A DNA stretch of 64,000 nt from Panopea generosa (taxonomy: Eukaryota; Mollusca; Bivalvia; Adapedonta; Hiatellidae). The notes under the pieces are model-generated. The model was given only the letters and a program-made list of their open reading frames with translations, made no database searches and had not been told where the DNA came from. The stretch lies in the NCBI GenBank assembly GCA_029582155.1, contig CM055897.1:95281582-95345581 (forward strand). The letters are read 5' to 3'. This document shows, piece after piece, positions 11,561 through 22,361 of this stretch (positions within the stretch are counted from its first letter, which is position 1; every line of letters begins with the position of its first letter). A program made the position numbers and the translations under genes.

Positions 11561-12054
11561 CCCACTCTAATAGTGCCTTATTCGGGCAAGTACTGTAAAA
11601 GCATGCGATTCTTCAGAGGAGAATTAAAACAATCAGTCCCGTATCCCCCGAGAGAATCATACCCAGTGCACTTAAAATATCTCGCTGACTGTTAAACAAT
11701 CATTTGTGATTTTGGACATTTTTATAGTCATTATTGTGTAGTATTCCTAATGGCAAATAGTTTCTCCCAATTGAGTGGTAAAAATTCACAATTGAAAGCT
11801 TCGATAATTGTAAATTGAAACTTGCCATAATTGCTTGATAAAATAAACAAAGATGTCTCCGTCCTGAATTGAGTATGCATTTGATTTTTCAATTTAATGG
11901 TTATTGAAGCAAGTCTACAGTTTTTTGTAAAGTAAAACAAATAGATATAATGCAAGTTTTCCAAATTATATTGAAAACATGGCTAAAACTTCTTATTTCA
12001 CGGGTATGTGTTGTCTCCATAATTGTTGAAAAAACACTTGGTGATTCAAATGCA

Positions 12055-12135
12055 TCGGGTCAAGCTGGGAATCAACCCCACAACATTTGGCATGGGTAGC
12101 CAAAACTCTAATCATTGCGCTACTGCCATGTCTTA
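12055..12135 (-). repeat. tRNA-derived SINE head (family B-like), minus strand
   Basis: The minus strand reads GTAGCGCAATGATTAGAGTT (A box), then TGTGGGGTTGATTCCC (B box). It is an old, degraded copy. Confidence 0.5.
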
Positions 12136-12369
12136 CAAATTGCATATATAATTCTAAAGAATGGCCTCAGGGCTGGAAAATTCCACTTGTCCGCACGATG
12201 ATGAGTGAACATTTGGTCATGACGAGTAAGATTTAAGAAACTGACCGTAATATTTCTTTGATTGTAAGCTTTCAATGAAAAATATCGAAAAGGCAAGATG
12301 AGAAGTTTTCATAAAAAAATGTCAAGCCTAAAATGAATTTGGACTTTTGTTGTTCAAAACTTTTGAATA

Positions 12370-12832
12370 TACAAATGGGTCCTGATATAACGCGAAACTT
12401 GCTATAACGCGTTTTTTCTATGGCGCTTAAATTTAAAATTGATATTTTCAAGCTGATTCATTAAAAACTTGAGGTATCATAATTGATGCATTGATAAAAA
12501 ATCTCAACTTAATCACTAAGTTTGTGAGCTCGTTACGTTTGTGACCATGTATTTGTGCATCAATTATGCCATCATAATTCAGACTGAAATGATAAATAGT
12601 TATTATTAATCATCGCTTTTAATTGATTTACGCCAACAATGCATGGTCTGTCATATTTATCACACATTATTGCATACATGTTTGTTTACGGTACTTCGAC
12701 CAGAAATAGTATTGCCAAATAATATAGCACAGTGCACCTTGGGATATTTACATCGCGGTTCCGCGTACAACGCGTTTTCAAACTTTCATTGCGTGGATCC
12801 CGGATACAGCGTTATAATGAGGTCTGAGTGTA
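12370..12832. mobile_element. Tc1/mariner (pogo-like) MITE with TA target sites
   Basis: The left end GGGTCCTGATATAACGC and the right end GCGTTATAATGAGGTCTGA are imperfect inverted repeats, each bordered by TA. Ends of the type ACCTC.TTATAACGC are characteristic of pogo/Tigger-like elements. About 460 bp long, no transposase. Confidence 0.65.
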
Positions 12833-12925
12833 GTACTTTAAGTTTAACCGCTTCTTATTATACAACTCTTAAATTTCTTTCTTTCGTGACCCCTTAAACA
12901 TCCCTCGTAGATGGGATAGCAGTGT

Positions 12926-13030
12926 CCAATATCTTTTAGACTGGTTATACATCTCGATAATTCCATATTTTTTATGATCCAATATCTTTTAGACTGGTTA
13001 TACATCTCGATAATCCCATCTTTTTTCTGA
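12926..13030. repeat. Two-copy ~52 bp tandem duplication
   Basis: TCCAATATCTTTTAGACTGG and the following TTATACATCTCGATAAT occur twice in a row with very few differences, so the duplication is recent. Confidence 0.85.
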
Positions 13031-13663
13031 ACGCACAAAGATGAAAAGTGCTTTTATGAACTGATACTCTGGGAGTGAAAACGCACTGTTTATATTATGC
13101 TAAAATTGACACTGATAAAAATTTGAGGATTTTACAGTGTTGGTAACATCACAGTACAAGCAGGCACAATTCACTTTTAATCATAAGTGTGTTAGAACCA
13201 TGAACACGAATGCACTCATGTACCTTTGTCTCATTGAAGCAATGATGTTGGCAATGCTCTCTTGTGGTAAGGTGGTAAAGGGCCTGACGGAGCTTGGGGA
13301 CGATCCTGGGTGATGAAATTTGTACAGTTGTTTCTAGATAGACTTTTGTTGGTGTGTATGAAGTTTCAATAAGTTTGAATGGTGTCATCAGTGTCAATTT
13401 AAGCATTTATATCACCTGTGTGTTTTTATGTCCCTGGGCGTATACATAAAACATGTTTTTAAGTGGTGAATTTGAAAGAAGATGGTGAGAAAACACTTAA
13501 TGAATTCATTTGTTTACTTGCCAGGTACCAAATTCATTTTGACGGATGCATCATGGTCTGTTGGAATAAAAAAAAATTGCATAGCACTCTGATTTAAAAA
13601 GCTTGTCTGTTGTTCTGTATTGTTAATTATGTAGCATTTCTGATCTTTTTGTTCTATTTTCAG

Positions 13664-13835
13664 TGCTTGATTGCGAAACTTCATATATCAATTTACAATG
13701 CCGATGGAGGGCCTGAAACGCAGACTTAGTTTTCGAAAAAAGAAAAAAGATAAAGTGCCGGAATGTTCAAAACCGCATCAATGGCAAGAAGATGAGAAAA
13801 AAGTGAGGGATGGAACTTGCAGTTTCCAAGTCAGG
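13664..13835 (+). CDS. numb: Numb coding exon 1: N-terminus and start of PTB domain
   Basis: The exon follows the acceptor TTCTATTTTCAG and ends at AGG before the donor GTAGGT. Translation starts at ATG 13698; an in-frame TGA at 13668 rules out an upstream start, and a second ATG two codons later (13704) is an alternative. It codes for residues 1-46. A basic segment ([13 protein letters not shown], residues 7-19) matches the membrane-binding Numb N-terminus, and Ser11 aligns with the aPKC target Ser7 of mammalian NUMB. Next come the family signature [18 protein letters not shown] and the first PTB strand. The exon ends in phase 0. Homology to fly Numb is closest, with extra residues at the very N-terminus. 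aPKC phosphorylation of this segment in other animals releases Numb from the cortex; the same regulation is inferred here. Confidence 0.93.
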
Positions 13836-14931
13836 GTAGGTATCCTCACGGTGTAGTGTTTAGTGAACTAATGGTATCTTACACTTTGCTAGTCCGACAC
13901 TCATGCATTATCTGAAAAAACAACATTGCCCATCAGGCTTGCATTAAAAGTTTCTGAAATCTGTATGTAAGGAAATAAAATGAGTAATTTAAGGATGTTA
14001 TTAACAATTTTGAATTAATAAATTTGTCATTTTATAAGGAACAAAACAGCAAAAATTATCTGAAAAACATGTACCATTAAGGGCCAATGTTAACGAGATT
14101 CTGCTGGTTTATAATACAAAACGCAAAAACTAAAGCTGATACTTCATAATAAAAGTGTACAGATTTTTATCACTTCCGCAAAATGTCAGAAAATCTAATA
14201 GGAATGCAGCAAACTATCTTAAACGCTCCCTTGTATATCTAACGTACTTTCTTGATAAAGTGTGAAGGGATAATATTTTTTTTGCACAACTTGCTAGTTA
14301 GATAGGTCTACCCAACCCACGTTGAGTCTTGATGATTTACATTCTAGTCGTAAATTCTGCTTCAGCATCTTTCAGTTTTGTAACATTTGATCCCCATTTC
14401 ACCAGATATGGGAATACTTCTTTCCACAGTGATCTCATGGTCTATAATAAGTTTATTCATAACTAAATATGGACTTTTAATATTTAAATTAAGTGGAGTT
14501 TCAATGAAACATCACTCCTATAATGGATTTCTCATAAATGTTCACGCTGGCTCAAAATTTGTGTGACATTACTCAAAACAATACACAACTGGATTTCAGG
14601 TATCGAATTATCAGTAATTACAAACCATAGTAGTCAACAGTTTGTCTATTGATTTCAGATGCAGCACTCCTGGCACTGCATTTATTATAAATTAAAAGTT
14701 ACTTTCATATAAAGTAGAAGTTTGATGGCTCGGACCTGATGGGTTTGAACAATATAATTCAAGTTGAATGTTGTTCAAGCCAGTTATTGTTCAACATCAT
14801 ACCATACATGACTGTACATGTATATACTGGTACATCAAAATAAGAATTCTGCTGGGACCAGCTAATTTGTTCGAGCAGTATATGGTGTTCTAGCCATCCG
14901 TGTTCTAGCCAACAAAGTTTTACTGTATACA

Positions 14932-15175
14932 TTTACTCCATAGATACTTGTTTTCCCACACAAATTACAGAAGGCCTTTGAAAACAGTGCAGGAAGAGTT
15001 CAGATTGCTGTAATGAGCAATCTGAACACTTCCTGCACTGTTTTCCACTCTGTCAGTTAATATAAACATAATTCACCCAATAATTCAAAAGCTTTCTATA
15101 TTAGAGGTGTCTAAAGGCGTCTATATTAGAGGTGTCCAAAGGCGTCTATATTAGAGGTGTCCAAAGGCGTTAAAC
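14932..15175 (+). mobile_element. TTAA-type MITE with internal hairpin (family P), 3' end decayed
   Basis: It starts TTTACTCCATAGATAC, like the better preserved copies at 37314 and 52673. It carries the internal palindrome at 14981-15044 and three tandem copies of a ~25 bp unit (TCTATATTAGAGGTGTCCAA). The left TTAACCC boundary is mutated, and the right end is lost after the tandem units. Confidence 0.75.
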
Positions 15176-16249
15176 ATGTTGATAATTCAATAGGTAATAA
15201 CTGTGTTCATTATTGAAAAAATGTCGGCAAATTCCAAACCAAGTCTTGTAAAGTGCTGATGCAATGGTGACATGTATGGCGTAAGTTTTTTGTATCTTTG
15301 ACCCTTTTTTCTATTCGTTTACGTCATCACAGAAATGTAGCATTACAAACTTACATGATTGTGTTTTAAATTCGGGGTAATTTTTTGAGCGCGGTACAAT
15401 CAAGAAGACATGGCAATGGGTCAAAATAAATGCTTTGTGGTTAATTTTACATACATAACAGTAATTATTATGAATGTTAAAGCTTCATTAAAACTGTCCC
15501 ATCAATTATGATACTTGTGAGAAAACTACTCTTCAGTTTACAATGGTTGAACAATAGGACATGTTTTCAATTACTTTGATAATATAAACAATTAGCTTGT
15601 GTAATGATAATAAAGACATTTTAAAACCTGCCAGTAATTATTCGCAAATGAAAATTTTTTCTAATTTACTTCACTTCTTTTGATTTCACTGAAACTTACT
15701 GGGATCGGTGAGTGTTAGGTCGTGTTGCATACATCCTTTTTGCTTTCTGGATCAATTTTTTTTAATTGGATTTTTTAAATTAAAAGCTTATTCTTTTTTA
15801 CCATCAGTTAGAATGAATGAATGGTGTTTTACGGCACGTCGACACATAAATAGGTCATTTTGTGCATGCAACCATCAGTTAGATATCACTGAAACTTGCT
15901 GAGAAGGATGTGAGGTCTGGTTATATATTCCTATATCACTTTTGCATTCCAGTTTGACTGCCCTTTGCAAAGTAGACAAGAAGTTCCAATGTTGATATGT
16001 TTGTGTTTAAAATGCATCCTTATTAAAAACTACAGTGTTTGTTGGTTTGTTTCAACTTTCTGTTGTTGTTAAGGGGAGCCTTGACATATGACACATAGTT
16101 TCATCTGTACACCATTTGGTTTTGTAGTGATACTGAGAACTAACAGTCATGGTTAATTCATTGGTTAGAAGGAATAATTTTTATTGGGCCATTTTTTGTG
16201 TTCATCAGATTTGCATTTTTAAATGGGCCATTTCTTAATAATCATGTCC

Positions 16250-18005
16250 TTGCCCAATTAGCTCAGTCGGTAATGCATCAGACTATCAATCCAGGGGTCG
16301 TGAATTCAACTTCCCGTCCGGCAACAGTCTCAGTGATGATTGATATATGACATTGTATCTCATTATCATTCATGTCTTCAGGGCTCAAACTGGGTCTGAA
16401 TTTTAGGGAGAAGTGACTTCTCCTTCATCCAAAAAAAGGAGAAGTTGAGAAAAAATAGGGAGAAGTGGTAAATTTCGTCACGCGGTTAAACGCGTGAAAA
16501 CTAAGTTTCATTAAAATTAATGCTATGTCATTATGTGTGTTTTTGTTTTTTATTGTTTTTATAATGTTTTATATTGTTCTTGATTTATATCAAATGTGTT
16601 GGTTGACTCCCTTCTTGTCTTTTATCTGATGTTGTAAATAAGGAATTAGTTTTTGTGTGATATATTCTTAAAGAACAGGGAGTTTAACTTTCATTATTGT
16701 TTAATTTTCTTTTTTGCAAAAAACATGGAACATTAGTACCTGATAAAAGCAGAAGATAAATGCTATTTATCTATAACTTTATCTCCAAAAGAGTAATCAA
16801 AAACATATTTCTCTTTCACATATCGTTTTTATTTTTTACCAAATAAACACTTTTTTATTAAAATGCAAAACATAATCATAAGTTCATGAAGCATACATTA
16901 AACACACATTTTTTAAATTTGAGATGCTGTGTTACATGCTATCCCCACTGCAGTCTACACACTGCTTAAACTAACTGTTTCTTACTTGACCTTCTTAATT
17001 CTCATTTCTAAATATTTCGTACTTTCTGTTGTTTCCAATATTTGAAGGCTCTTTGGAAGTCAAACTTTGTAGTTATAGGTCGGATCACAAATATTTAGAG
17101 TAATTAAACCAGCTGATTTAAACAAACAAATTGAGTAGCAAAACAATTTTTTTATGTGAATTCTATACATCGCTCACGGACACCAAATTAACAGTTGTTA
17201 TAATCGATTCAGTTCAATTTGTTTATTTCGACTCGAACATATTTATAGACAACAGTTAGCGGCAACATAATTATCAACGCCTCTTTAATCATCGGTAATT
17301 TCTAAAAATCAAACGCGCAAATTATTCAGTTTGAGCGTATAATTCAGAATTGAATTACACTCTATGCATCTCGCAAACACAAAGGATGATTATGTCATGC
17401 GTGGAAAGTTACTTTGTTCATGAAAAACTTTGATTGACAGTTGAAAAAAATGATCCGTTTCAATTAGACGCTGGATGTTTCAACTCTATGCAAGGGAAAC
17501 CTTGATCTTGGTCAGCCAAACGATTGCGTTGCCTAGCAACCTATATGATGTAGGCATGGGGTGTAAACATATATGCCGAAAATTGCCTGGGGATATTTCG
17601 ATCGGAAGTAACCGATTATTGCAATTTGCATTCCTGCATGTGTGGCGACACTTATCCACGGATTAGAGATTATACGAAATATTACTTTTAGTTGTAATTT
17701 GCACTTCGCTAGCATCCAGAAAAAAAGCGATGTTGTTAATTTTAAGGCGACTTAAAACTTCGCCGTGACCAAAAAAAAGCGAAGTGACGGAGAAAAAAGC
17801 GACTTTGTCACCCACGTCGCCCTCTAGTTTGAGCCCTGTGTCTTGCTGCTGATTCAAGCCGGATTCAAGTGAGAAAGATATCAGTTACTTGGGAGATAGG
17901 GTGTGGTCGAGTACTGGTTGACTTTTCAGGATCCCAGGAATCAGTGGTTAGGTTAATCGATGGCATAGAAATGACACTAAATGTTCATTCAATTAATCAA
18001 TAATA
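16250..18005 (+). mobile_element. SINE family A copy split by a transposon
   Basis: The SINE head lies at 16250-16378: A box AATTAGCTCAGTCGGTAATG, then GGGGTCGTGAATTCAACTTC. Its body resumes at 17839 and runs to the TTCAATTAATCAA end near 18001. The gap is exactly filled by the TIR element at 16379-17838. Confidence 0.8.
16379..17838 (+). mobile_element. TIR DNA transposon (family H), CAGGGCTCAAACT ends, 6 bp target duplication
   Basis: The left end CAGGGCTCAAACTGGG and right end CTAGTTTGAGCCCTG form perfect 12-13 bp terminal inverted repeats. Flanks are TGTCTT on both sides (16373-16378 and 17839-17844). Near the left end a second palindrome, GAGAAGTGACTTCTC, recurs in other copies. A diverged copy in opposite orientation is at 56417-58346, and a left-end fragment is near 18127-18200. 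YAGGG ends resemble hAT elements, but hAT normally leaves 8 bp. No transposase frame is recognisable in the 1.46 kb. Confidence 0.85.
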
Positions 18006-18126
18006 ATCATGTCAGTATAAACCCAATATCAATGGGACATTTTTGGTAAAAATGAGACTATTGCCCATTGTCCCTTCACTTTCCAATCACTAAGAGCCAA
18101 TGGGAATCAACATAATAAAATGCAGG

Positions 18127-18200
18127 GATCAAGCTAGATCTGGAAATTTAAAAGCGATAAGTAACTTCTCCTATCCAGAGAAAATAGGGAGAAATTTATT
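18127..18200 (+). repeat. Left-end fragment of family H transposon
   Basis: GGGATCAAGCTAGATCTGG and the following AAGTAACTTCTCC...ATAGGGAGAAATTT segment match the first ~80 bp of the element at 16379 with many substitutions. Confidence 0.5.
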
Positions 18201-19171
18201 GATGAAACATAAATATTTGTCATACTAAAGTGTCTGTTCTTTTATTGATTCACTATAATTTCTGTTCTACCCACTTTAGGAGTAGGAATATGTGTATTTA
18301 GGGAGATTTTTAGAAATAATTAAAAAAAGAGAAAAAATTATCTTAATTGTTGTTAACACCAACTGAATGAGGTATGATTGACAAAGTAAATGAATATTTG
18401 ATAGTCTGAAACTGCATAACCCAAAAGCACTTAATTGCTTATGATTTATATTACTCCACCCACGTTTATTCCCTTTATCTTGATGTTAATATCAGCATTT
18501 CATGAATGGTTCATCTCTATTCTATCTTGGTCCATGGAACAGCATTACATTAAATTATTTATTTTAGCTTGTAGTTTTAAATTTATGGTATTGAAGAAAA
18601 TTAACTACATTCCTCAAATTTTGTTCAGTAAATTTATATTCTTTTATATTATGTGTCTTTCAAAATTATGATCAGTTTTATGAAAAATATTATACTTTAG
18701 GTTTAATTCTAAAACGCACATACATGAATTCTAAAATGTTGGGTTATTGGAAAAGTATAAACAGAATAGCAATTTGAAAAAAGGAAAAGTCTTTTACCGC
18801 ATTATCAAAAAGGGGTCATCTTTTAGACAGTTCAATTACATCCTGGTATTTTGCTGAAAAAAAGATAAAGAAAGTATGGTTTAACATGTGTAAATAATGC
18901 ATTTTAACCTTATTTACTGGTGTTTTCAATGATAAATCCTATGTTTATTGAAATTTGATATTAAAGCAACCCTTTACTGATTTCTTTGTATTATATACTG
19001 GCAAACTTCCCATGATCTATTCTTTGTCTTGACCAGATGTTTGCTTTTTCATTGGGCAGGTCAGCTGAGGCTCAACTAAAATTTTAACCCAGTTTTTTCC
19101 AGTTTTGAGGCATAGCCTTCTCTCTAGGTCCTTGATGAGTTGCATTCTTGTATTTATATAGATAATATTCC

Positions 19172-19430
19172 ACATGTTGTAGTATGGTGTTCCGTGTCGA
19201 TTTCAACAATTTTTTCAGTCATGTTGTGATGGTGTCCAATTGAGACATTATTCTTATCACTACCTTATTGGAGTATCTAGGACCTAGAACTACTCTCTAA
19301 ATGCTGAGCACCAAGCGAGGAAGCTTCTAGTACCATTTTTCAAGTCTATGGTATGACCGGGGATGGACCCAACAACCTTCCGCATGTGATGCAGATGCTA
19401 GATAGAATCCCTAGACCACCAGCATTTGTA
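19172..19430 (-). mobile_element. tRNA-derived SINE (family C), diverged copy
   Basis: On the minus strand a tRNA-like head (GTCTAGGGATTCTATC and a decayed B box near 19365) is followed by the family C body. That body includes GGTACTAGAAGCTTCCTCGC and ends near AACACCATACTAC. It matches 56926-57240. Confidence 0.7.
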
Positions 19431-19512
19431 ATTGTAAAATATTGATTTTATTTGAAGTCTAATCAAACTCAGACCTCCCACATGTGAAGCAACGTTCTAC
19501 CTAGATCACTGC

Positions 19513-19800
19513 TGTGGTTTATATTCCACATGTAAATGTTGTTGTATGGTGTTTAGCGTGGCTTTCAACAATTTTTCAGTCATCGCAACGTTGTCTACTT
19601 GAGACAGTATTCTAAGCGCTGTCACACTGTAGTATCATGCCGCAGACACATGGGGTGATACCCCACCCAGTCACATTATACTGACACCGGGCCGACCAGA
19701 CCTAGAACTCTCCTCTAAATGCTGAGCGTCAAGCGAGGAAGCTTCTAGTACCATTTTTATAATCATTGGTATGACCCGGCCGGGTCCACATGTAAAACAC
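19513..19800 (-). mobile_element. tRNA-derived SINE (family C)
   Basis: The minus-strand body has CTAGAAGCTTCCTCGCTTGA, CGGTGTCAGTATAATGTGAC and an end at AAACACCATACAACAACA. It is nearly identical to the body of the complete copy at 56926-57240. Only the last part of the tRNA-like head remains. Confidence 0.8.
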
Positions 19801-20525
19801 ACCTGACTGTGGGACCCTCATATATATATATATCTTGTATATTTAAGTGGTTATTTAAAGAATGCTATGCATAATTTATATATTGCAACTTTCTCAGAGA
19901 CACAACACAAGCATTTCATTGCTTTTTATAATTTAATATAATACCTATCCTCTTACCAATTCTTCAGAGCCACCGAAAATTTGTAGCAAAATTTATGTAT
20001 CTATCATATAAATCCTTCATTGCTGTTGTACATACTACATAGCGATGCATATATAAGGTATTCATGAGCTGTAGAAAAACAAAGAGTTTATCTAAAAAAT
20101 CCATGGTCTGACTAGGATATTTGGATCTGCCTTTTAAAATTATCAGACACCTCAAAGTGTTACACTCTGGATAATGTCTACAGCCGTACAGAAAGCTGCA
20201 AGTTTATTGGCAGTCTATAATGGCCTTTTTCAGGTTTGTGTTATCCATGGCCCAGCATCGATCTTATACATAAATACATGGCATGTATAGGCATTCAATT
20301 ACCTAAATATATTCAATTTACAATATTGGATTTCCGCTGATTTGAGGTTGTCCTTAAAATAGAGACAAGTTTGAACTCAGTAGTGAGACGAATGATGTGA
20401 TTTGGCAATACAAACAAGGGAAAAAAATGGTTGTGTAATAATTACCTCCTTTGTGTTATACAGTATAACCCTCAAATAAATGCTCCAAGGGGTCAGACAT
20501 TTTGCAAATGGAGGGTTCTTGTATG

Positions 20526-20840
20526 CAGTGTTTTTTTTTTTAGTTTTAGGGGAAGGGGGTTGGTGCCTTTTGAAGGGGGAAAAATGAGCATTTGAGCATT
20601 TGAGGGGAATTTTAATAGGTTGAAAAATAAAATAAAAAGTAAAAGAAATCGAGTTTGTATATTTAAAACAGTTCAACATCACGTTCTTCATTGTTTTAAA
20701 CTGTTAAACTGGCATTTAACCCTACTTAATTAAAAAAAAAAATTGTTTATTCTGACAATAAGGGGGAAAAACATTCCATTTTGCGGGTGGTGGAGTGGGG
20801 GAGCGAATTTCGCCAAATATTTTGGGTAGAAACAACACTG
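20526..20840. mobile_element. MITE with CAGTG/CACTG ends (family Q)
   Basis: It starts CAGTGTTTTTTTTT and ends with ACAACACTG. The internal GGTGCCTTTTGAAGG, GGAATTTTAATAGG and GCGAATTTCGCCAAATAT stretches match the copy at 41935-42167. A few decayed bases stand where the target duplication would be. Confidence 0.65.
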
Positions 20841-22361
20841 GTGTGGACCCCCTACCCCAAAAAAAAATTTGAATTTGGTATGAAGAGTTACCAGCATAGC
20901 AGTCAAACTTTACAAGGCAACTGTAGTTGTATGTGAAACAAATCAAACAAGATGTGTTTGTAACACTTAATTGATTACAGTGTAATTTAATTCTATAAAT
21001 ATATGGAGCACTGACATTTAGTGGGAATGATTTGCTTGAATAAAAATAAATAACAACTGTCTATTGTTAATTCTACATGTATGTCTTTATAACATTAGTT
21101 AATTAATAAAAAAGCAAAACAAAACAACAGCTATATTTTATTTATCATTTTCTTCCTATCCCATAAATCTATATCAAAACAACACATATTTGTGCAATTA
21201 CAAAACACTTTTTTCAGACAGTTTTGACTTTCACTTTGATGTTCGCAAGTGTTTTACATCATTGAAAGTCTGGGTTATTGTTTAAAGGAAACATGTCACC
21301 TACACATTGATAGATATTGAAATTTTGTAAAGATTAGTGACCTGTGTTGTTTTTTTTGCAAGAGGGAAATTACAAAACATATATAAATTTACTTTTTATT
21401 ATTTTTTTTCTCCCAGTGAAATTGGATTAAACCTTAAAATATTGATCACAATTTTTTTATGTCATGTATACCTGTTCAATATAGTAATAAAAGTTATCAT
21501 TTTCATAAAAAATAAATATATATTAAACATTTCTCTTTTAAGTAATATATCTGTCTATACTGTGTGCCCATTCTCGAAGACCATAAATGTTGGGTTTATG
21601 ACTGCACTAAACATGCAGGAATATATTAGGCATTTATTCAACTTGAACTGTTTAAACCAGGAAGGAAAGTTTAAATTGAATTATTTAATGTTGTGTGCAT
21701 TCTCACCCAAAGTTTTTATTTGATCCTCGCTAAACTTCCACAGTAGTTGGTTAGACAACCATATTCCAGACAAGTTCTTCTATTGGCTATATAGGATAAT
21801 AAATGTTGGAGTAGTGCCTCTTGAAGGGTAAAATTTTTTATTTAAAAAATTATTTGACCTTTTGTGCACTCCAGCACACATAGTTCTTGTCTCGCTTTTT
21901 CAAAGAAAAAATATTGGTGTTATTTTCTGTCGTCAGTATCAACATTTCAATGTGAAGTTTTTGCAACACTGTTTCTCAGGAACTGTTTCACATAGAATGC
22001 AGCATTTATCAGGTGACTTTGACCTTTATAAATGAACAACTTAGCCCACTTAACATTAAGTTTAGCGCCAGACCCATTTTGCAGAATTTGTTTGGCCTAG
22101 TTACTAAATTTGGTCAATAGTTGTGTTGGGAAGTACTAATAAAAGCGATGCCACATTTTGTTTGATGACCATGACCCCTACAGATTATTAACTTGGCTTA
22201 TACCAAATGTTAGCTTTTCACATTTGTTGAAATCCTCGCCCGGTCACAGTTTTTGTGATGATTGATATATAAGACATTGTTTCTCACTGTCATTTGTCTC
22301 TCACTATTGATTCAAGTGGGAAAATTAGTTGCGAAGATGGGTGTGCTTGAGTACTGATTAA

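Larger units (their letters stand above)
10823..13663 (+). other. numb: Numb intron 1 (2.8 kb)
   Basis: It is bounded by GTGAGT and TTCTATTTTCAG. It contains tRNA-like SINE pieces (about 11225-11360 on -, 11465-11560 on +, 12055-12135 on -), a CAGGGCTGG-type transposon end fragment at about 12169, a MITE (12370-12832) and a ~52 bp tandem duplication (12926-13030). I see nothing else in 13031-13660. Confidence 0.6.

Noticed and set aside
13671-13697. Upstream extension of the Numb start using TTG at 13671
   Set aside because: An in-frame TGA lies directly before it. TTG starts are not expected, and ATG 13698 has A at -3 and begins the conserved basic N-terminus.
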